A DNA stretch of 64,000 nucleotides from Larix kaempferi (Eukaryota; Streptophyta; Pinopsida; Pinales; Pinaceae): positions 31,519,001 through 31,583,000 of the forward strand of contig BSBM01000232.1 in assembly GCA_027924585.1 (NCBI GenBank), given 5' to 3'. The notes under the pieces were generated by a model. That model was given only the letters and a program-made list of their open reading frames with translations. It was not told where the DNA came from and did not search any database. The translations under genes and the position numbers were made by a program. Of this stretch, positions 53,690-64,000 are shown piece by piece (the first letter of the stretch is position 1; the number at the start of each line of letters is the position of its first letter).

Positions 53690-54617
53690 ACATCATTCAT
53701 GTTTTGGGAACTGATAATGGAATCCTATAAAGTGGTTTTCCTAAAGGCCTTCACCCAACCCCTCAATGGTTCAGTCAATCCCTTTATAAATAGCATCACC
53801 AATATCTGCTCAAAAATATCGGTCACCATGACTACCATCCTCTAGAATTTGGTAATATATGTTGCAAGTGTACTCATTTATCTCAACTGGGCCAACTCTT
53901 GGAAGTGGATCTTAGGATCCTTCTTGTTAAATCAGTCCATCAACATCTGGGTGAGATCTATGTAAGATGTGATACTAGCATGACCTAGTGTCACTAGCCC
54001 ATGGTACCACCACTCATGAGCTTCTCCATCCAAGTGAAATATGGAAAATTTAATTGCCTCATCCTTCGTCATCGGTTTAAGTTGGAAGTAAGTGCCCAAA
54101 TTGTTTACCCAAGCTCTAGTTTTGCTCCGAGTAGAACCATAGAAAAGTGGGATATACAATCTACCCAACTTGCACATCAGGTCAATTTTTTTTTGGTGTT
54201 GTGGTGCTTTGTTCCTAGGCCAGTTCCCGAACCTAACATCGTAAAGTACATAAATGATATAGTTTCTTGGGAATCCTACCATAATGCTTGATAATCCATG
54301 ATATATGTGTTCAAGTATTCCTACTACTCCTGCATACCTGAAGGGTATTCCTCAAGGAATGTCATAATTAATGGATTAGGTGTCCTATTGCTCCCTGACT
54401 ATGGAGCACTCTGTGCTGACATATGGGTATTTCCACCCTTTGTGTGATCTTTGTCACCTCCATGAGACCTGCTAGATCCAAATTTTCCTATATCCATTTG
54501 ATTCCCTTGTGTTCCCAATAACTGCTTGAGCAAATCAAGGCTCTGCTGGTGGCAACTAATCATCTCTTCCTTAATCTCATTTCCCCCCTTGTCCAAGTCT
54601 CCCAATATCTGCAGCAC
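53690..54617 (-). pseudogene. Gypsy-B gag
   Basis: The minus-strand N-terminal part (54617-54399) is a charged helix (EEMISCHQQSLDLLKQLLGT) and a hydrophilic linker. The Retrotrans_gag domain (54190-53870) reads LYIPLFYGSTRSKTRAWVNN, YFQLKPMTKDEAIKFSIFHL, DGEAHEWWYHGL and, after a stop, KKDPKIHFQELAQLR. It ends in LFIKGLTEPLRGWVKAFRKT (about 53740). Stops and small indels interrupt it. This forms the particle shell in live relatives. Confidence 0.85.
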
Positions 54618-54749
54618 ACTATCCCATGAAGGATATTTCCCGTCACCAACATCCCTCTCTTCTTTTGATAAATATGATCATGTGAAGAGAACTCCTCCAT
54701 GTCCCCTAACCATTAATGTCCCAAGCAATCATAGAATGGAAATATCATC

Positions 54750-54762
54750 GGCTCTGATACCA
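54750..54762 (-). promoter_or_regulatory. Gypsy-B primer-binding site
   Basis: TGGTATCAGAGCC on the minus strand, one base inside the 5' LTR end (...GGGGACATTACA). Matches initiator-Met tRNA. Confidence 0.88.
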
Positions 54763-54763
54763 C

Positions 54764-56249
54764 TGTAATGTCCCCAATGCAATTATAGTCAAACGTTTTT
54801 GTTTGAGTGTGATATTTCATCAAACAATTTGCATACTACTCATTACACTGAGAGAAGTGAGGTTCTCTATAGCCCGGTATGGGGGATATGTTGTAACGTA
54901 ATGTAATGTTGCCATAATTAAAAAAATTCATGTCGGCTCATGAAATAAAAAATTATGAAAAGTAATAAAAAAAAATCCATGTCCACTCATAAAATAAAAA
55001 ATATGAAAAGTAATTAAAATAATCCATGTCCGGCTACAAAATAGAAAATTAAGACTTAAACTGAGATCTCTCAAGCAAGAGAGGAATCAAATTTCTTGGG
55101 TTTAAAATAATAATAAAAACTACACCTCAAGAAATTGGATCCCTCTCGGTTCTTGATAGATTTGGGTTTAATATGGATCTATGCTAGTTTAGGACATTCT
55201 TCAAACACTTTGCATGTATTCTCAAATAGACATTACGTCAAACATTTTGCAAGTAACCAAGCACATATATGTTGAGAGAGAGACAATTTGTAAATTTTAT
55301 TATGGATAGAGACTCATGGAACAATATAAGTCTCTATGGCTAGCTACTATAGAAGCTACAACAAAACTACACAAATACCAAATACCGGGAATATGGAACG
55401 AATCCTACACAGATTATGTATCCACCTTAAGAGATCCTCAGAGCCACGAACCCTCCTCAAGAGTGATGATGCCCTGCTCCTTGGTCTACTTTCTCAAAAA
55501 ATCATCTCTCTCTTGAGAATTTGGCCCCCTCTAAATGAATTCATCCTTCTCCAGTAAATTCGGCCCTTTCCAGTGAATTCGGCCTTCTCCAGTAAAGTTT
55601 GACCCATTCCAAGTGGCCCCTCTAGTGAAATTCATCCCTGTCCTAGTGAATTTCATCCTGCTAGTGAATTTTGGTCCAGTCCCATTGAAATTCATCTTGC
55701 CGGTAAAATTCGGCCCCTGTAGTGAAGTTCGACCCCTTAGTAAAATTCAGCTCTGTCCCAGTGAATTCATCCCTCCAGTGAAATCGTCCCTCTCCCAATA
55801 AAATTCCTCCCCCGAAAATAAATACACCCAAGCAAGATGCTACTCACAAAACATAATATGAATCACCGAATGAAGCTCAAATGGAAACCTTGGGTGGATT
55901 TCCCTCTCATATAGCTAGGGTGGGCCTTGCACCATCAAAACCAAACAATGATGGAAGGGTTTTTCCAAACCCCAATGAAAACTCTAGTTCACCATACATA
56001 CACAAGAGATCAAATCCAAATCATACCCCTCATGTGAGGTTTTGCCTCTCTTTTATTTTCCTCTTGTGCTCCATACCATGGGAAATACCATGAAACACTC
56101 AATACCACCTAACCACTTTAGAAGTAAAACACCCTTTCTAAGTTAAGTGGAATCAAAATGACTCCCAGCTTTATTGACTATAGCCTATGGGAGTCAAATA
56201 GGCTACTCAGTCATCCTGTTGGCAACATCAAGTGGAAGGGGACATCACA
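54764..56249 (-). repeat. Gypsy-B 5' LTR
   Basis: On the minus strand it runs TGTGATGTCCCC...GGGGACATTACA, about 1,486 bp, with TGTRATGTCC/GGACATYACA inverted ends. Inside are two local arrays: an about 58-bp unit repeated roughly three times at 54915-55050 (ATCCATGTC(C/G)..CTCAT..AAATAAAAAAT), and a degenerate run of (C)CAGTGAATTC(G/A)GCCC at about 55525-55805. With only one LTR present, no age can be read. Confidence 0.75.
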
Positions 56250-56546
56250 AAAATAGCTAAATAAATCCATTCTAAATATACAAGTCAAGAATGGTTCTAG
56301 AATGTCCTTATGACTTGAATTGATACACAATGAGCCAATGATTATAGACTAAACCGAATATATAATAAATAGAACCAAGGGTTTAATAGCATAGCTATGT
56401 ATTTCATAACATAATAAAGGAATATTGCATATAGAACTAACATTTGTTATTAAGGGAATACAAATATGATATGGCTCGACGACCTTGTGAAATCATTCAA
56501 ACACAAAAAATACCTACTATAAATTTCAAAAGAAAAACATAGCAAC
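56250..56546. other. No recognised feature
   Basis: Short AT-rich flank between the Gypsy-B LTR and the 306-bp duplication. Confidence 0.4.
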
Positions 56547-57157
56547 TCTTTTAAACAAACAAAAACAATGTTTTATTACCCAGGTTGATAAGACTACCGC
56601 ACCCATTAGCAATTATTGTAAAAGCAAGGAAGAGTCATTACCTAGTCGAAAACCAACCTGGTTTAATTCAAAGTTTATGTTAAAAAAAATCACCATACAA
56701 CAGTAGAGGTTTATTTTCATGTTTATTATTACATGAAAATAATAAAAATAAATAAAAACTTATCCCATCAGACAACATGTCAAAATTGGACTGGAATTTT
56801 TACAAAGACTGTTGGTCGCGTTTTTGACCTAGCTACTTGAACTCTAGACGAGTCTTTTAAACAAAGAAAAACAATGTTTTACTACCCAGGTTGATAAGAC
56901 TACCACACCCATTAACAATTATTGTAAAAGCAAGGAAGAGTCATTACCTATTCGAAAACCAACCTGGTTTAATTCGAAGTTTATGTTAAAAAAAAATCAC
57001 CATACAACAGTACAAGTTTATTTTCATGTTTATTATTACATGAAAATAATAAAAATAAATAAAACTTATCCCATCAGACAACATGTCAAAATTGGATTGG
57101 AATTTTTACAAAGACTGTTGGTCGCGTTTTTGACCCAGCTACTTGAACTCTAGACGA
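56547..57157 (+). repeat. 306-bp tandem duplication
   Basis: TCTTTTAAACAAA begins units at 56547 and 56853. Both contain ACCCAGGTTGATAAGACTACC, AAAGCAAGGAAGAGTCATTACC and TTGGTCGCGTTTTTGACC, and end CTCTAGACGAG. I see about ten to twelve differences between them. No ORF of note; origin unknown. Confidence 0.93.
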
Positions 57158-57301
57158 GAGGTAACAATAGTTTTTAGAAAATACACAATATAACTCACCT
57201 TGCTAGCATCTTTCGATAACAACCTCTTATCAAATATCTCTCTAATTTATCTCCTAAATTGAAATTACCATACTGCACACATTCTACAAAGAAGATGCCA
57301 T

Positions 57302-57307
57302 ACATAC

Positions 57308-57352
<45 letters not shown>
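57302..57352 (+). repeat. (ACAT)n/(AT)n microsatellite
   Basis: ACATACATACATACAT followed by a long AT run. It abuts the tail side of the SINE, so it may be grown from the SINE's own simple tail. Confidence 0.9.
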
Positions 57353-57354
<2 letters not shown>

Positions 57355-57355
<1 letters not shown>

Positions 57356-57567
57356 ACTAGGGGAATCAACAATTGGAGACTGGGCTGGTACTTGCGTGAC
57401 ACGGGGTCCAGGGATCAATCCCCGCTATCACTATAACCCTAGGTGCCCCACACATCCCGCAATCATGGGACATGGGTAAAGCCGGGTGAGATTTGAACTC
57501 GTGACCTCTCTTTACAACATGTGACTTCATATCAAGCAAAACACCAATGAGCCACACCCGTGCGGGC
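57355..57567 (-). mobile_element. tRNA-derived SINE
   Basis: On the minus strand the head reads GCCCGCACGGGTGTGGCTCA. A Pol III A box (TGGCTCATTGG, 57541-57555 region) and a B box (GAGTTCAAATC, about 57489-57500) are properly spaced. A body of about 110 bp follows (CATTGCGGGATGTGTGGGGC-like, then ATTGATCCCTGGACCCCGTG) and a TA-rich simple tail. Length near 213 bp fits plant SINEs. Both flanks are TATATA, so a TSD cannot be told. SINEs are copied by LINE proteins. Confidence 0.75.
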
Positions 57568-57569
57568 AT

Positions 57570-59530
57570 ATATATATATATATTAAAAACACATGTAAAT
57601 AAAATATTATGGTAAAGTACTCCATGAAATACCACCACGTTTTTCCATTCCCTTTCATTGAATGACAAATCCTTGTAATACATTCTCCCAGGTTAATCTC
57701 AAGTTCACTAATAGTTATTACAACCATCCCACAATACAACATTGATTCATATAAAAAATGCTTTAGTAAACCAACTCCTTTAGGAGATCCACGCAGCTGT
57801 GTGAAATGCATCTCTTCATTAACACTACGATGTTCTATAAAGTATTGCATTCTGCTTGCACCGAACTTCTTTTAACCCAATTCTATGAAGCTAACATGCA
57901 TGCTAGTTCAATTTGCATAAGTCTCATTCCAACACCAAGTCTTTTCAAATGATCCCATGTGCGAGCTTGTGGATTTAGGCTAACAAAAGAACCATTCGCT
58001 CTGTAGGTGTTGCGTCTGGTTCGGGAAGGTTGAAGCCTTATAACACTTTTACTCCAACATCGATTCCTCAATAGACTTCTCCAACATTTACAATGCTATA
58101 GTTTATTTCAAGGAGTAGCTTTCAAGGGGGAAGTCAACTGCATCATTTTGTTTAATTAAGGATAGAGTCAATGAAGGCAAAGGGATTGATTAATCATGGA
58201 AAAAATAATTATAACAACATTAATTCAACAATAATTCACTTGCGGCCAACAATTCATCCAATGATTGAAGGTGCTATGAAATTAAAACAGTAATATATTA
58301 CTCAACAAACAAATCCTGCCATTTTTCCTTGGCGTAGATGCACTCATGCCTCGGTGTGAGATTTGCGGTATCCATCCAGATAGGATTTTATTTATTAGAC
58401 CGGTGAGGATGACCCCATAGTTTAAAACAAAAATAGCTATATATCATCTTGTGGTCAACAATATGTAGAGTCGTTGAGGAAGAGCACAAATAGCTAGTTT
58501 AAATAGTAAAAAATGTTGAACATAGCTTAACAACGAAATTGTTAAACATGAAATGGGAAGAATTTACATAGGGGAAGGTTCTATATTTAATATAGCAGCT
58601 TTAATATTCTTCTCATTTCTAGCTAGGGTTGTGTTGATACTTCTCACTTTAATCCACAATGATGACAAGCAAACGATGAACCCCTAGGCCCGAGCGTTTG
58701 AATACAACTCTAGAGACCCTCATGGGATGTTTCTCCTCTACGTCATGAATGTATAGATAATCTCATTGATACTTTAAGAATTTGACATTTAAAAACAAAA
58801 TTATGAAATCACATTACAATTACAAAATAAAGGGATGCATTTATACAAAATAGGAAAATACAATTATACATTTAACTTAGTTTTTATGGCAGACCTTTGT
58901 CACATTCCCTCCCTTGCATCTGCTTTTGTTGTATTTGTTGAGCTCCCACGAACATAGATCAAGTTTTCAATCATAAGATCCATTGGTTTAACCCCCTTCA
59001 AACTCCCTATAAGTACTCTTCTTCCCCAGGGAACCTTGAGCTACAATGGGGATGTATGGAAGAAGCACAATATCAACACGATTTTGGAAGTGGAGCCTTC
59101 TGCTTTCAAGCCTCCCAACCTCAACCACTTCCAAGGACCAAAATTTCCAACAGTCACTACAATTTTAACAATCCTCAACCACCTTGTCGGAGGAAAAAGA
59201 TAAAAGATGATCCTCACTCATCGACTTGCCTTTCTTTTATAGAGTTCTATTAGGTTTCCATTTCATGTTCTTTTTCCTACATGTGTGTGTGCACTTGAGT
59301 CTTATTATTACTTTAATTGATTTTCTTATTTTATCTCTTCTCCTTAATTAAGGGTGTGTTTTAATTCATCTTCTCTTTAACTAATCTTTTTCCTTTGTTG
59401 TCCACATGTTTTTATTTTAAATTAATTATTATTAATTCTTGGCATGCACACGTTTTTTTTACTTTATTATTTAATCATTTTAAAATTATTTTTCTCATTT
59501 ATTTTTTATAAGTTCTATATTTTAATGTAA
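57570..59530. other. No recognised element or gene
   Basis: AT-rich sequence with only short ORFs. One, at 59056-59253 plus, reads SQPQPLPRTKISNS and is hydrophilic, but a competing frame is equally open (PPNLNHFQGPKFPTV). I cannot call either. Confidence 0.4.
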
Positions 59531-59750
59531 TTTTACCAAGGTTCTATCAAGGGTTCCATGGTTATAAACATTATCTTCAAATAGAATTTACCAAGGTTCT
59601 ACCAAGGGTGCCATGGTCATACACATGCCCTTCAAATAGAATTTACCAAGCTTCTACCAAGGTTTCCATGGTCATACACATGCCCTTCAAATAGAATTTA
59701 CCAAGATTCTATAAGGGTGCCATGATCATATACGTTCCCTTCAATTAGAC
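59531..59750 (+). repeat. 55-bp tandem repeat, 4 copies
   Basis: Units start at about 59531, 59587, 59642 and 59697. Consensus blocks are TTTACCAAG(G/C/A)TTCTACCAAGG, TGCCATGGTCATACACATGC and CCTTCAAATAGAA. The fourth unit is the most diverged and runs into a T-tract. Confidence 0.93.
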
Positions 59751-60120
59751 CTTTTTTTTTCTGCAGTGGGGATGTGATATGACGATTGAGATCGTGTTAA
59801 CTCATTCTGCCCATATCCTGTTGAGACACTAATGGTCATTGAGGAATAAATTTGACACCTTATTGTGCACCCATCAGTCAATCCTTGTGAGTGATCCAAT
59901 CCATGACCTAACCTCATGGAAACATGCATTTCATAGGCAAAACTCCCTCTCACTTTTCAACGCGCCACATGGAAACATGTGCTATTTATGGTGTGCATTC
60001 CCCATACAACCATGTTTCCCATGTGTGGATTGATTGACAATCACGATCATTTTCCCACACACATGAAATACACATGAATCAAATAGGTCATGCTAAATAA
60101 TCGATTATCAATTTATACAT

Positions 60121-60295
60121 TATATCACCTGATATCATATCCAGACTCAATCTAGAATCTATGTGATATTGACATGACTCTGCGTTCAATATGCACATGT
60201 GTATCACTTGATATCATATCCATACTCAATTTGGATTCTATGTGACATTAACGCCACTCTATGTTTAATGTGCACCTGTGTATCACCTATCATAC
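60121..60295 (+). repeat. About 80-bp tandem repeat, 2.2 copies
   Basis: Units at about 60121 and 60202 share TATCAC(C/T)TGATATCATATCCA, CTCAAT(C/T)T and TATGTGA(T/C)ATT; a third partial copy begins at 60280. Confidence 0.85.
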
Positions 60296-61003
60296 TAGGA
60301 AGAACTGTCAAAGCATTTGACAATCATTTCCATATATATCTCCATTTATCATTTCCATACATCAATAATTGAATTCATTCATGACAATTGTTTTCATAAA
60401 GGTGAAATAGAATAATAATATACATGATCCTAGCTAGAATGGAGCATTATAGAATTTCAATCTAGAAATTTAACTTACAACAATATTCAAAGATGAATAC
60501 GTATGATTAATTTAAAACATGTTAACTCATCATTTAGCCAAATCCTATGTAAGAAAGAAAACATATGGTGCACCTTATATAACCCTGTAAACATTAGTGA
60601 AATACCATATGCAATAAATGATTATGCATTCCAACAAAAGTAGTGTTTTTCTAGTTGTGATAACTTCATCATGATGTTATATAAATTTATATAAACATAT
60701 TAAATAATAATAAAATTGTGCATCGAAGGAGACATTAGAAATGGTAGCAAATCTTAAGCTTGCAGCACTAGGGCCTATTGGATTCAACCATACACCATAA
60801 AAATTAAATTAAAAAAAAAATGGTTAGTTGAATAGGTAGCATAAACTTGATTAATGATGCAACAGGATCTGGTACAATCGCAATTGTAGATCAGGTTGGC
60901 ATATCAGAGATCAATACAATTCTAGTTATATAATTTGGAAATTGATACAACCATGATAGGGGAAGAACTGAAACGAACTTGGGAAGTCTTAAGTCAACGG
61001 AAA
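60296..61003. other. No recognised feature
   Basis: AT-rich sequence. The last 50 bases could be the internal end of the LTR element beginning at 61004, but no coding match is seen. Confidence 0.35.
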
Positions 61004-61480
61004 GTGTTGGAATATATAATTATGACTAAATGTATTAATTTGGAAGGTAATAATGTCCACTCTTATGTAAGGGAGTTATCCCACATGTATTAAGTAATAA
61101 TTTACTCTTGTTACTATTTATTATATAAAGAGGTTAAATTACACTTATCCTACATGAAAAGGATGGGATGTAATTCCTCCTAATCTCTTTGTATATAAAA
61201 GAGTCAAGAGAGTCTTATCAAGACATGAGAAACAATGAAATACATCTAATGATCATCTTGTAGACACATTATTTGTGATGTTGTGAAGATGGAGTGTGAT
61301 GTGTGGGACCCCTATATTGTAAGATTTGAGATTATTGATGAATAATAAGAAGACAACCTTCCCGTGGATGTTTCCCCAATTGGGGTTTTAATACGTACAT
61401 CTGGTGTTCTCTTTTTCTCTTTTCTCCTTGTTCTTTCTATTTGATTATTTTTTGTTGTATGGATAGGAGGCTAGGCTAGT
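61004..61480 (+). repeat. Copia-type LTR-like segment
   Basis: It begins TGTTGGAATATATAATTATG. It holds a TATA box (TGTATATAAAAGAG, about 61189-61202) and, near 61362, CCGTGGATGTTTCCCCAATT followed by GGGGTTTTAATACGT, the pattern found close to the 3' end of many plant copia LTRs (CCGTGGATGTAGxC...GAACCACG). I see no clear CA end, TSD, PBS or partner LTR; the right limit is approximate. Confidence 0.5.
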
Positions 61481-63860
61481 TATGCTTTTCATGTTATGTG
61501 TTGGTTGAATAAGGTTTTCATTGTTGTCAAATTCCTAGAGTGTATAGCTTTGAAGCGGTCCCCTTATGGCGTAGCTTTAAGCATGGCCCTCACAGGAAGA
61601 CACTTTGGGGTGAACCCATAAAGAAGTCCTTAGGGTTTCCATAAGTAATGTTGGTGAGAAAGGTGAAGAACCCCTAGAATAATGGTGTAGGTTTCACATG
61701 ACCATGATGTTGGGGTCACATGACCCATGATGAAGAAGGCCCTAAATTTCCCCTAAAGTTGGTCCAAATAAATTTTGGTGTGAAGCATGAATAATCCCCT
61801 AAATTATTGATGATGGGTCCACATAACCCCAAAGTATTGATGATGGGTCCACATAAAGAGGAAAGAAACCCTGGAAGGAATAATGATGTGTCCACTAAGT
61901 ATGTTGAGGAGAAGACCCAAAGCCTATTTTATGAATATATGAAGTGATCATGAAGGAAAGTTAAAGTTCCATGATGAATCCTTGAAGTGGGGTATTGACC
62001 GATTGAAGTACCCCTTAAAATATGTAGATCCTAAATTTAGGGGTAAGTGGAATGTAGGCCCTAAAAAAATTTAAAGGAACCTTGGAGGGTATAAATAAGT
62101 GGAGATACTTCTAATTTTCTCATCAATTCATCTCTCTCTATATATGGTGCAAATCTAAGGAGAAAGTGTGAACTTTTTTGGAGGAGCTAGTGTGGAAAGT
62201 TTTGGGATATTATTTTTTTCTTTGGTGAAGATTGATAAAATTGGCATACGTTTCTCATACGGTATCGGAATTATGAAATTATTGGATCATTGGAAAGCTT
62301 ATTGTCAAGGCTATGTGATGACATGATCTAGATTTTATTTTGGTAAACATTTTATTTCTTGATTCTTCATCTTGGAAAAGGTATGGTTCATATACATGGG
62401 ACTCTCTTGTGATCATGCCTCTCATGGACTAGAGTCTAGGGTCCATCTTGTTGTCTTGAAAATGGTATGAAACTTGAGTATGTGTTAGAGCCTTTTCTTT
62501 AGTGATTTTGTGTAGATATGTTATGGTAATTATTGTTATGCCATAAATGTTGGCACATTACCCCTTATATTGTGGCTCATTACATATTATTGATGTCAAC
62601 TTCAATCTATTAATGGTAATTGTTGTTGGGCCATGGAATTGTCATCATTTTACACTATCTTTTCCCTACATTTAATCCCTTCTTTCTCACCCATAACCTT
62701 GTATTAATGCTTATTAATCCATTTTTATGCTTATTTGCGAAATTTAGACCCAAGGAGGTTTCCATTTTCATTTATTTAGTATTTCATGTGAATTATGATT
62801 AAACATTGGAAAAATAACATATTTTTCACTTATCTTTGAAACATGGATGAGTTTGATGATTTTTGCATAACCATCTCCAGGTCAGTTTCCGTTACTCTAG
62901 GACATTTGCTACAACTTGTATGGTTGAAGATCCACGAAAGTGTATACTTGATATTTTCATATGAGGAATTATTAAGTTATTATTATTGTTGTTACTCCAG
63001 CTATTACTACTATTGCTACTCCATGAAACCACCTTGGAGAAACATATTCATTGGGGGTGATGGATTTTTATAAATCCATTATTCTATCCAATTATGATGT
63101 TAAATTATTTGAATATAAAAGGGACAAGTTGGTGGTGGATGAGAGTGCATATTTGGTTTATTTATAAATATTTGAAGACTTCCATGTAATATATGATGGA
63201 CCCAACAAATTAAAAGCTATTAGGAGTCACTTGGGATGAGTTTTGGGCATGTTATGATCACTCACATCCCCAAATTCGAATTTGACTTCAAAGGTATCCT
63301 AAATAGCATGGAGGTTAGCAAAGGATTTGGGATTATATTTGAATTGATTTTGAGATCCAAATTATTAGTAGTTTGTTGAGGATATTTTGGATCCTCATTT
63401 ACTATTTGTTATGAACAATTCATTTATAAATAAGAGATCATTCTCCATTCCAATGGGAGGAATCTTAGAGCAAAAAGTCCAATTTGTGATGGAATAAGAA
63501 TTATATTTCTTTTTAGTCTCTTTTGTAATATAGATTGTAGTTCTTTAATTTCTCTCTCATTTTTTTAATGTAAATTGTAGTTTTTTAGTTTTTGTATTTT
63601 GTAATTAGACTAACATATTTGTATTGTTTAGCATATGATGTAGTTTACTTGATTCATTTATTTTCGTAGTTGTATTTTAAATAATAATTTAAGTTCTTTA
63701 ATTATGAAAGTGTGTATAACTTCATAGTTTAGTGTGGTTGCATCCATAACATGATTTACTTTCTTGCAAGTGTGGGTGTGTTTCGATTTCAGCCATAGCG
63801 TGAGTTACATTTCTACAAGTGTGACTGTGATTTACTTTTGGTCAAGTGTGAGTGTGTTTC
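61481..63860. other. Possible LTR or leader sequence, no gene
   Basis: GATGGGTCCACATAA and related ATGATG-rich units recur at about 61660-61900. A region near 62250-62300 (CATACGGTATCGGAATTATG, then TTGGATCATTGGAAAGCT) resembles leader sequence seen in plant retroelements. No domain or pair of ends is found. Repeats of CAAGTGTGxxTGTG(T/A)TT lie at 63768-63860. Confidence 0.35.
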
Positions 63861-63862
63861 AA

Positions 63863-64000
63863 TTTTTTTTTTCCCCGAAAAAAAAGCGTAATTTCATTTC
63901 ATCCAAGGAGTACGAAATTACATTGATCAGCTCACTCATCTAGAGTGGAGTATAGTACTGCAGAGACAGTTATCCAATATTGGTCCCCAAAAAAAACTAT
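63863..64000 (-). mobile_element. Probable LINE 3' end, running off the window
   Basis: A T-run at 63863-63872 (poly-A on the minus strand) follows minus-strand sequence GTAATTTCGTACTCCTTGGA, then ATGAAATTACGC and CGGGGAAAAAAAAA. This matches my memory of the 3' UTR end of plant non-LTR elements. The rest would lie to the right of the window. Weak evidence, from the tail only. Confidence 0.4.

Larger units (their letters stand above)
50551..56249 (-). mobile_element. Ty3/gypsy element Gypsy-B, 3' end missing
   Basis: The minus-strand order is 5' LTR (54764-56249), PBS (54750-54762), gag, CCHC/protease, RT, RNase H and the first part of integrase, which stops at the Copia-A LTR at 50550. The rest of integrase and the 3' LTR are not on the other side of Copia-A, so the element is truncated or rearranged. 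Coding blocks are split by many stops. A 474-bp tandem duplication affects the gag/protease junction. Confidence 0.85.

Noticed and set aside
54764-56249. Use of the Gypsy-B LTR for dating
   Set aside because: Only one LTR is present, so there is nothing to compare.
57352-57364. TTTGTACTAGGGG as the missing right end of CACTA-3
   Set aside because: It lacks the terminal TAGTG and any subterminal GGTCATTTAT motifs; it is the edge of the SINE tail.
57366-57850. Minus-strand ORFs of 105 and 107 codons
   Set aside because: They span the SINE and flanking TA repeat; no independent support.
59056-59253. Small plus-strand ORF with SQPQPLPRTK
   Set aside because: An alternative frame is equally open and no domain, splice sites or homology are apparent.

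Overview
The window looks like intergenic DNA from a large, repeat-rich plant genome, probably a gymnosperm. That guess rests on the AT-rich sequence, the long stretches of old nested retroelements and the style of the Ty3/gypsy LTRs; the species cannot be told from this. I find no intact host gene. Nearly everything recognisable is a transposable element, or a piece of a host gene carried inside one. The layout was worked out from paired termini, target-site duplications (TSDs), primer-binding sites (PBS), polypurine tracts (PPT) and short protein motifs.

Left part (1 to about 31.6 kb). A plus-strand Ty3/gypsy element (Gypsy-1: RNase H, integrase, chromodomain-like end, 3' LTR from about 16035) has been split three times. 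(i) A copia-type solo LTR at 498-11830 (TSD TTCTG/TTATG) is itself split by the CACTA element CACTA-1 at 796-11531 (TSD TGT/TGT), which holds a decayed minus-strand transposase. (ii) A 2.9-kb non-autonomous LTR element with an intact 344-codon gag ORF (TR-GAG type) lies at 12214-15129 (TSD TGATA/TGATA). (iii) A second CACTA element, CACTA-2, at 16956-29349 (TSD TAT/TAT) lies in the gypsy LTR. CACTA-2 shows no transposase. It carries decayed fragments of four plant genes, all on the minus strand: an ALE2-like receptor kinase ectodomain, a TOUSLED-like kinase, an NIK-type LRR receptor kinase and CDC45. It also carries a tRNA-like sequence near its left end.

Middle (31.6 to 37.9 kb). There is a PPT/LTR junction of another gypsy element, a 177-bp tandem duplication that includes an exon-like ORF, a minus-strand gypsy gag remnant with an Athila-like PBS, and the left end of a third CACTA element (37042) with a second copy of the tRNA-like sequence.

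Right part (37.9 to 64 kb). A minus-strand Ty1/copia element (Copia-A, 37949-50550) is split by a very young copia-like element (Copia-B, 39883-47218, TSD CGCTC/CGCTC). The Copia-B LTRs differ at about 4 of 604 positions, but its interior keeps only RT/RNase H remnants and long tandem arrays. Copia-A abuts a truncated minus-strand gypsy element (Gypsy-B, 50551-56249). The last 8 kb hold tandem duplications, a tRNA-derived SINE, one LTR-like segment and the 3' tail of a probable LINE.

Two relationships stand out. TR-GAG shares its 3' non-coding block, including two G-rich tracts, with Copia-A, so Copia-A is a plausible helper family. CACTA-2 and CACTA-3 share a subterminal tRNA-like module with Pol III A and B boxes.
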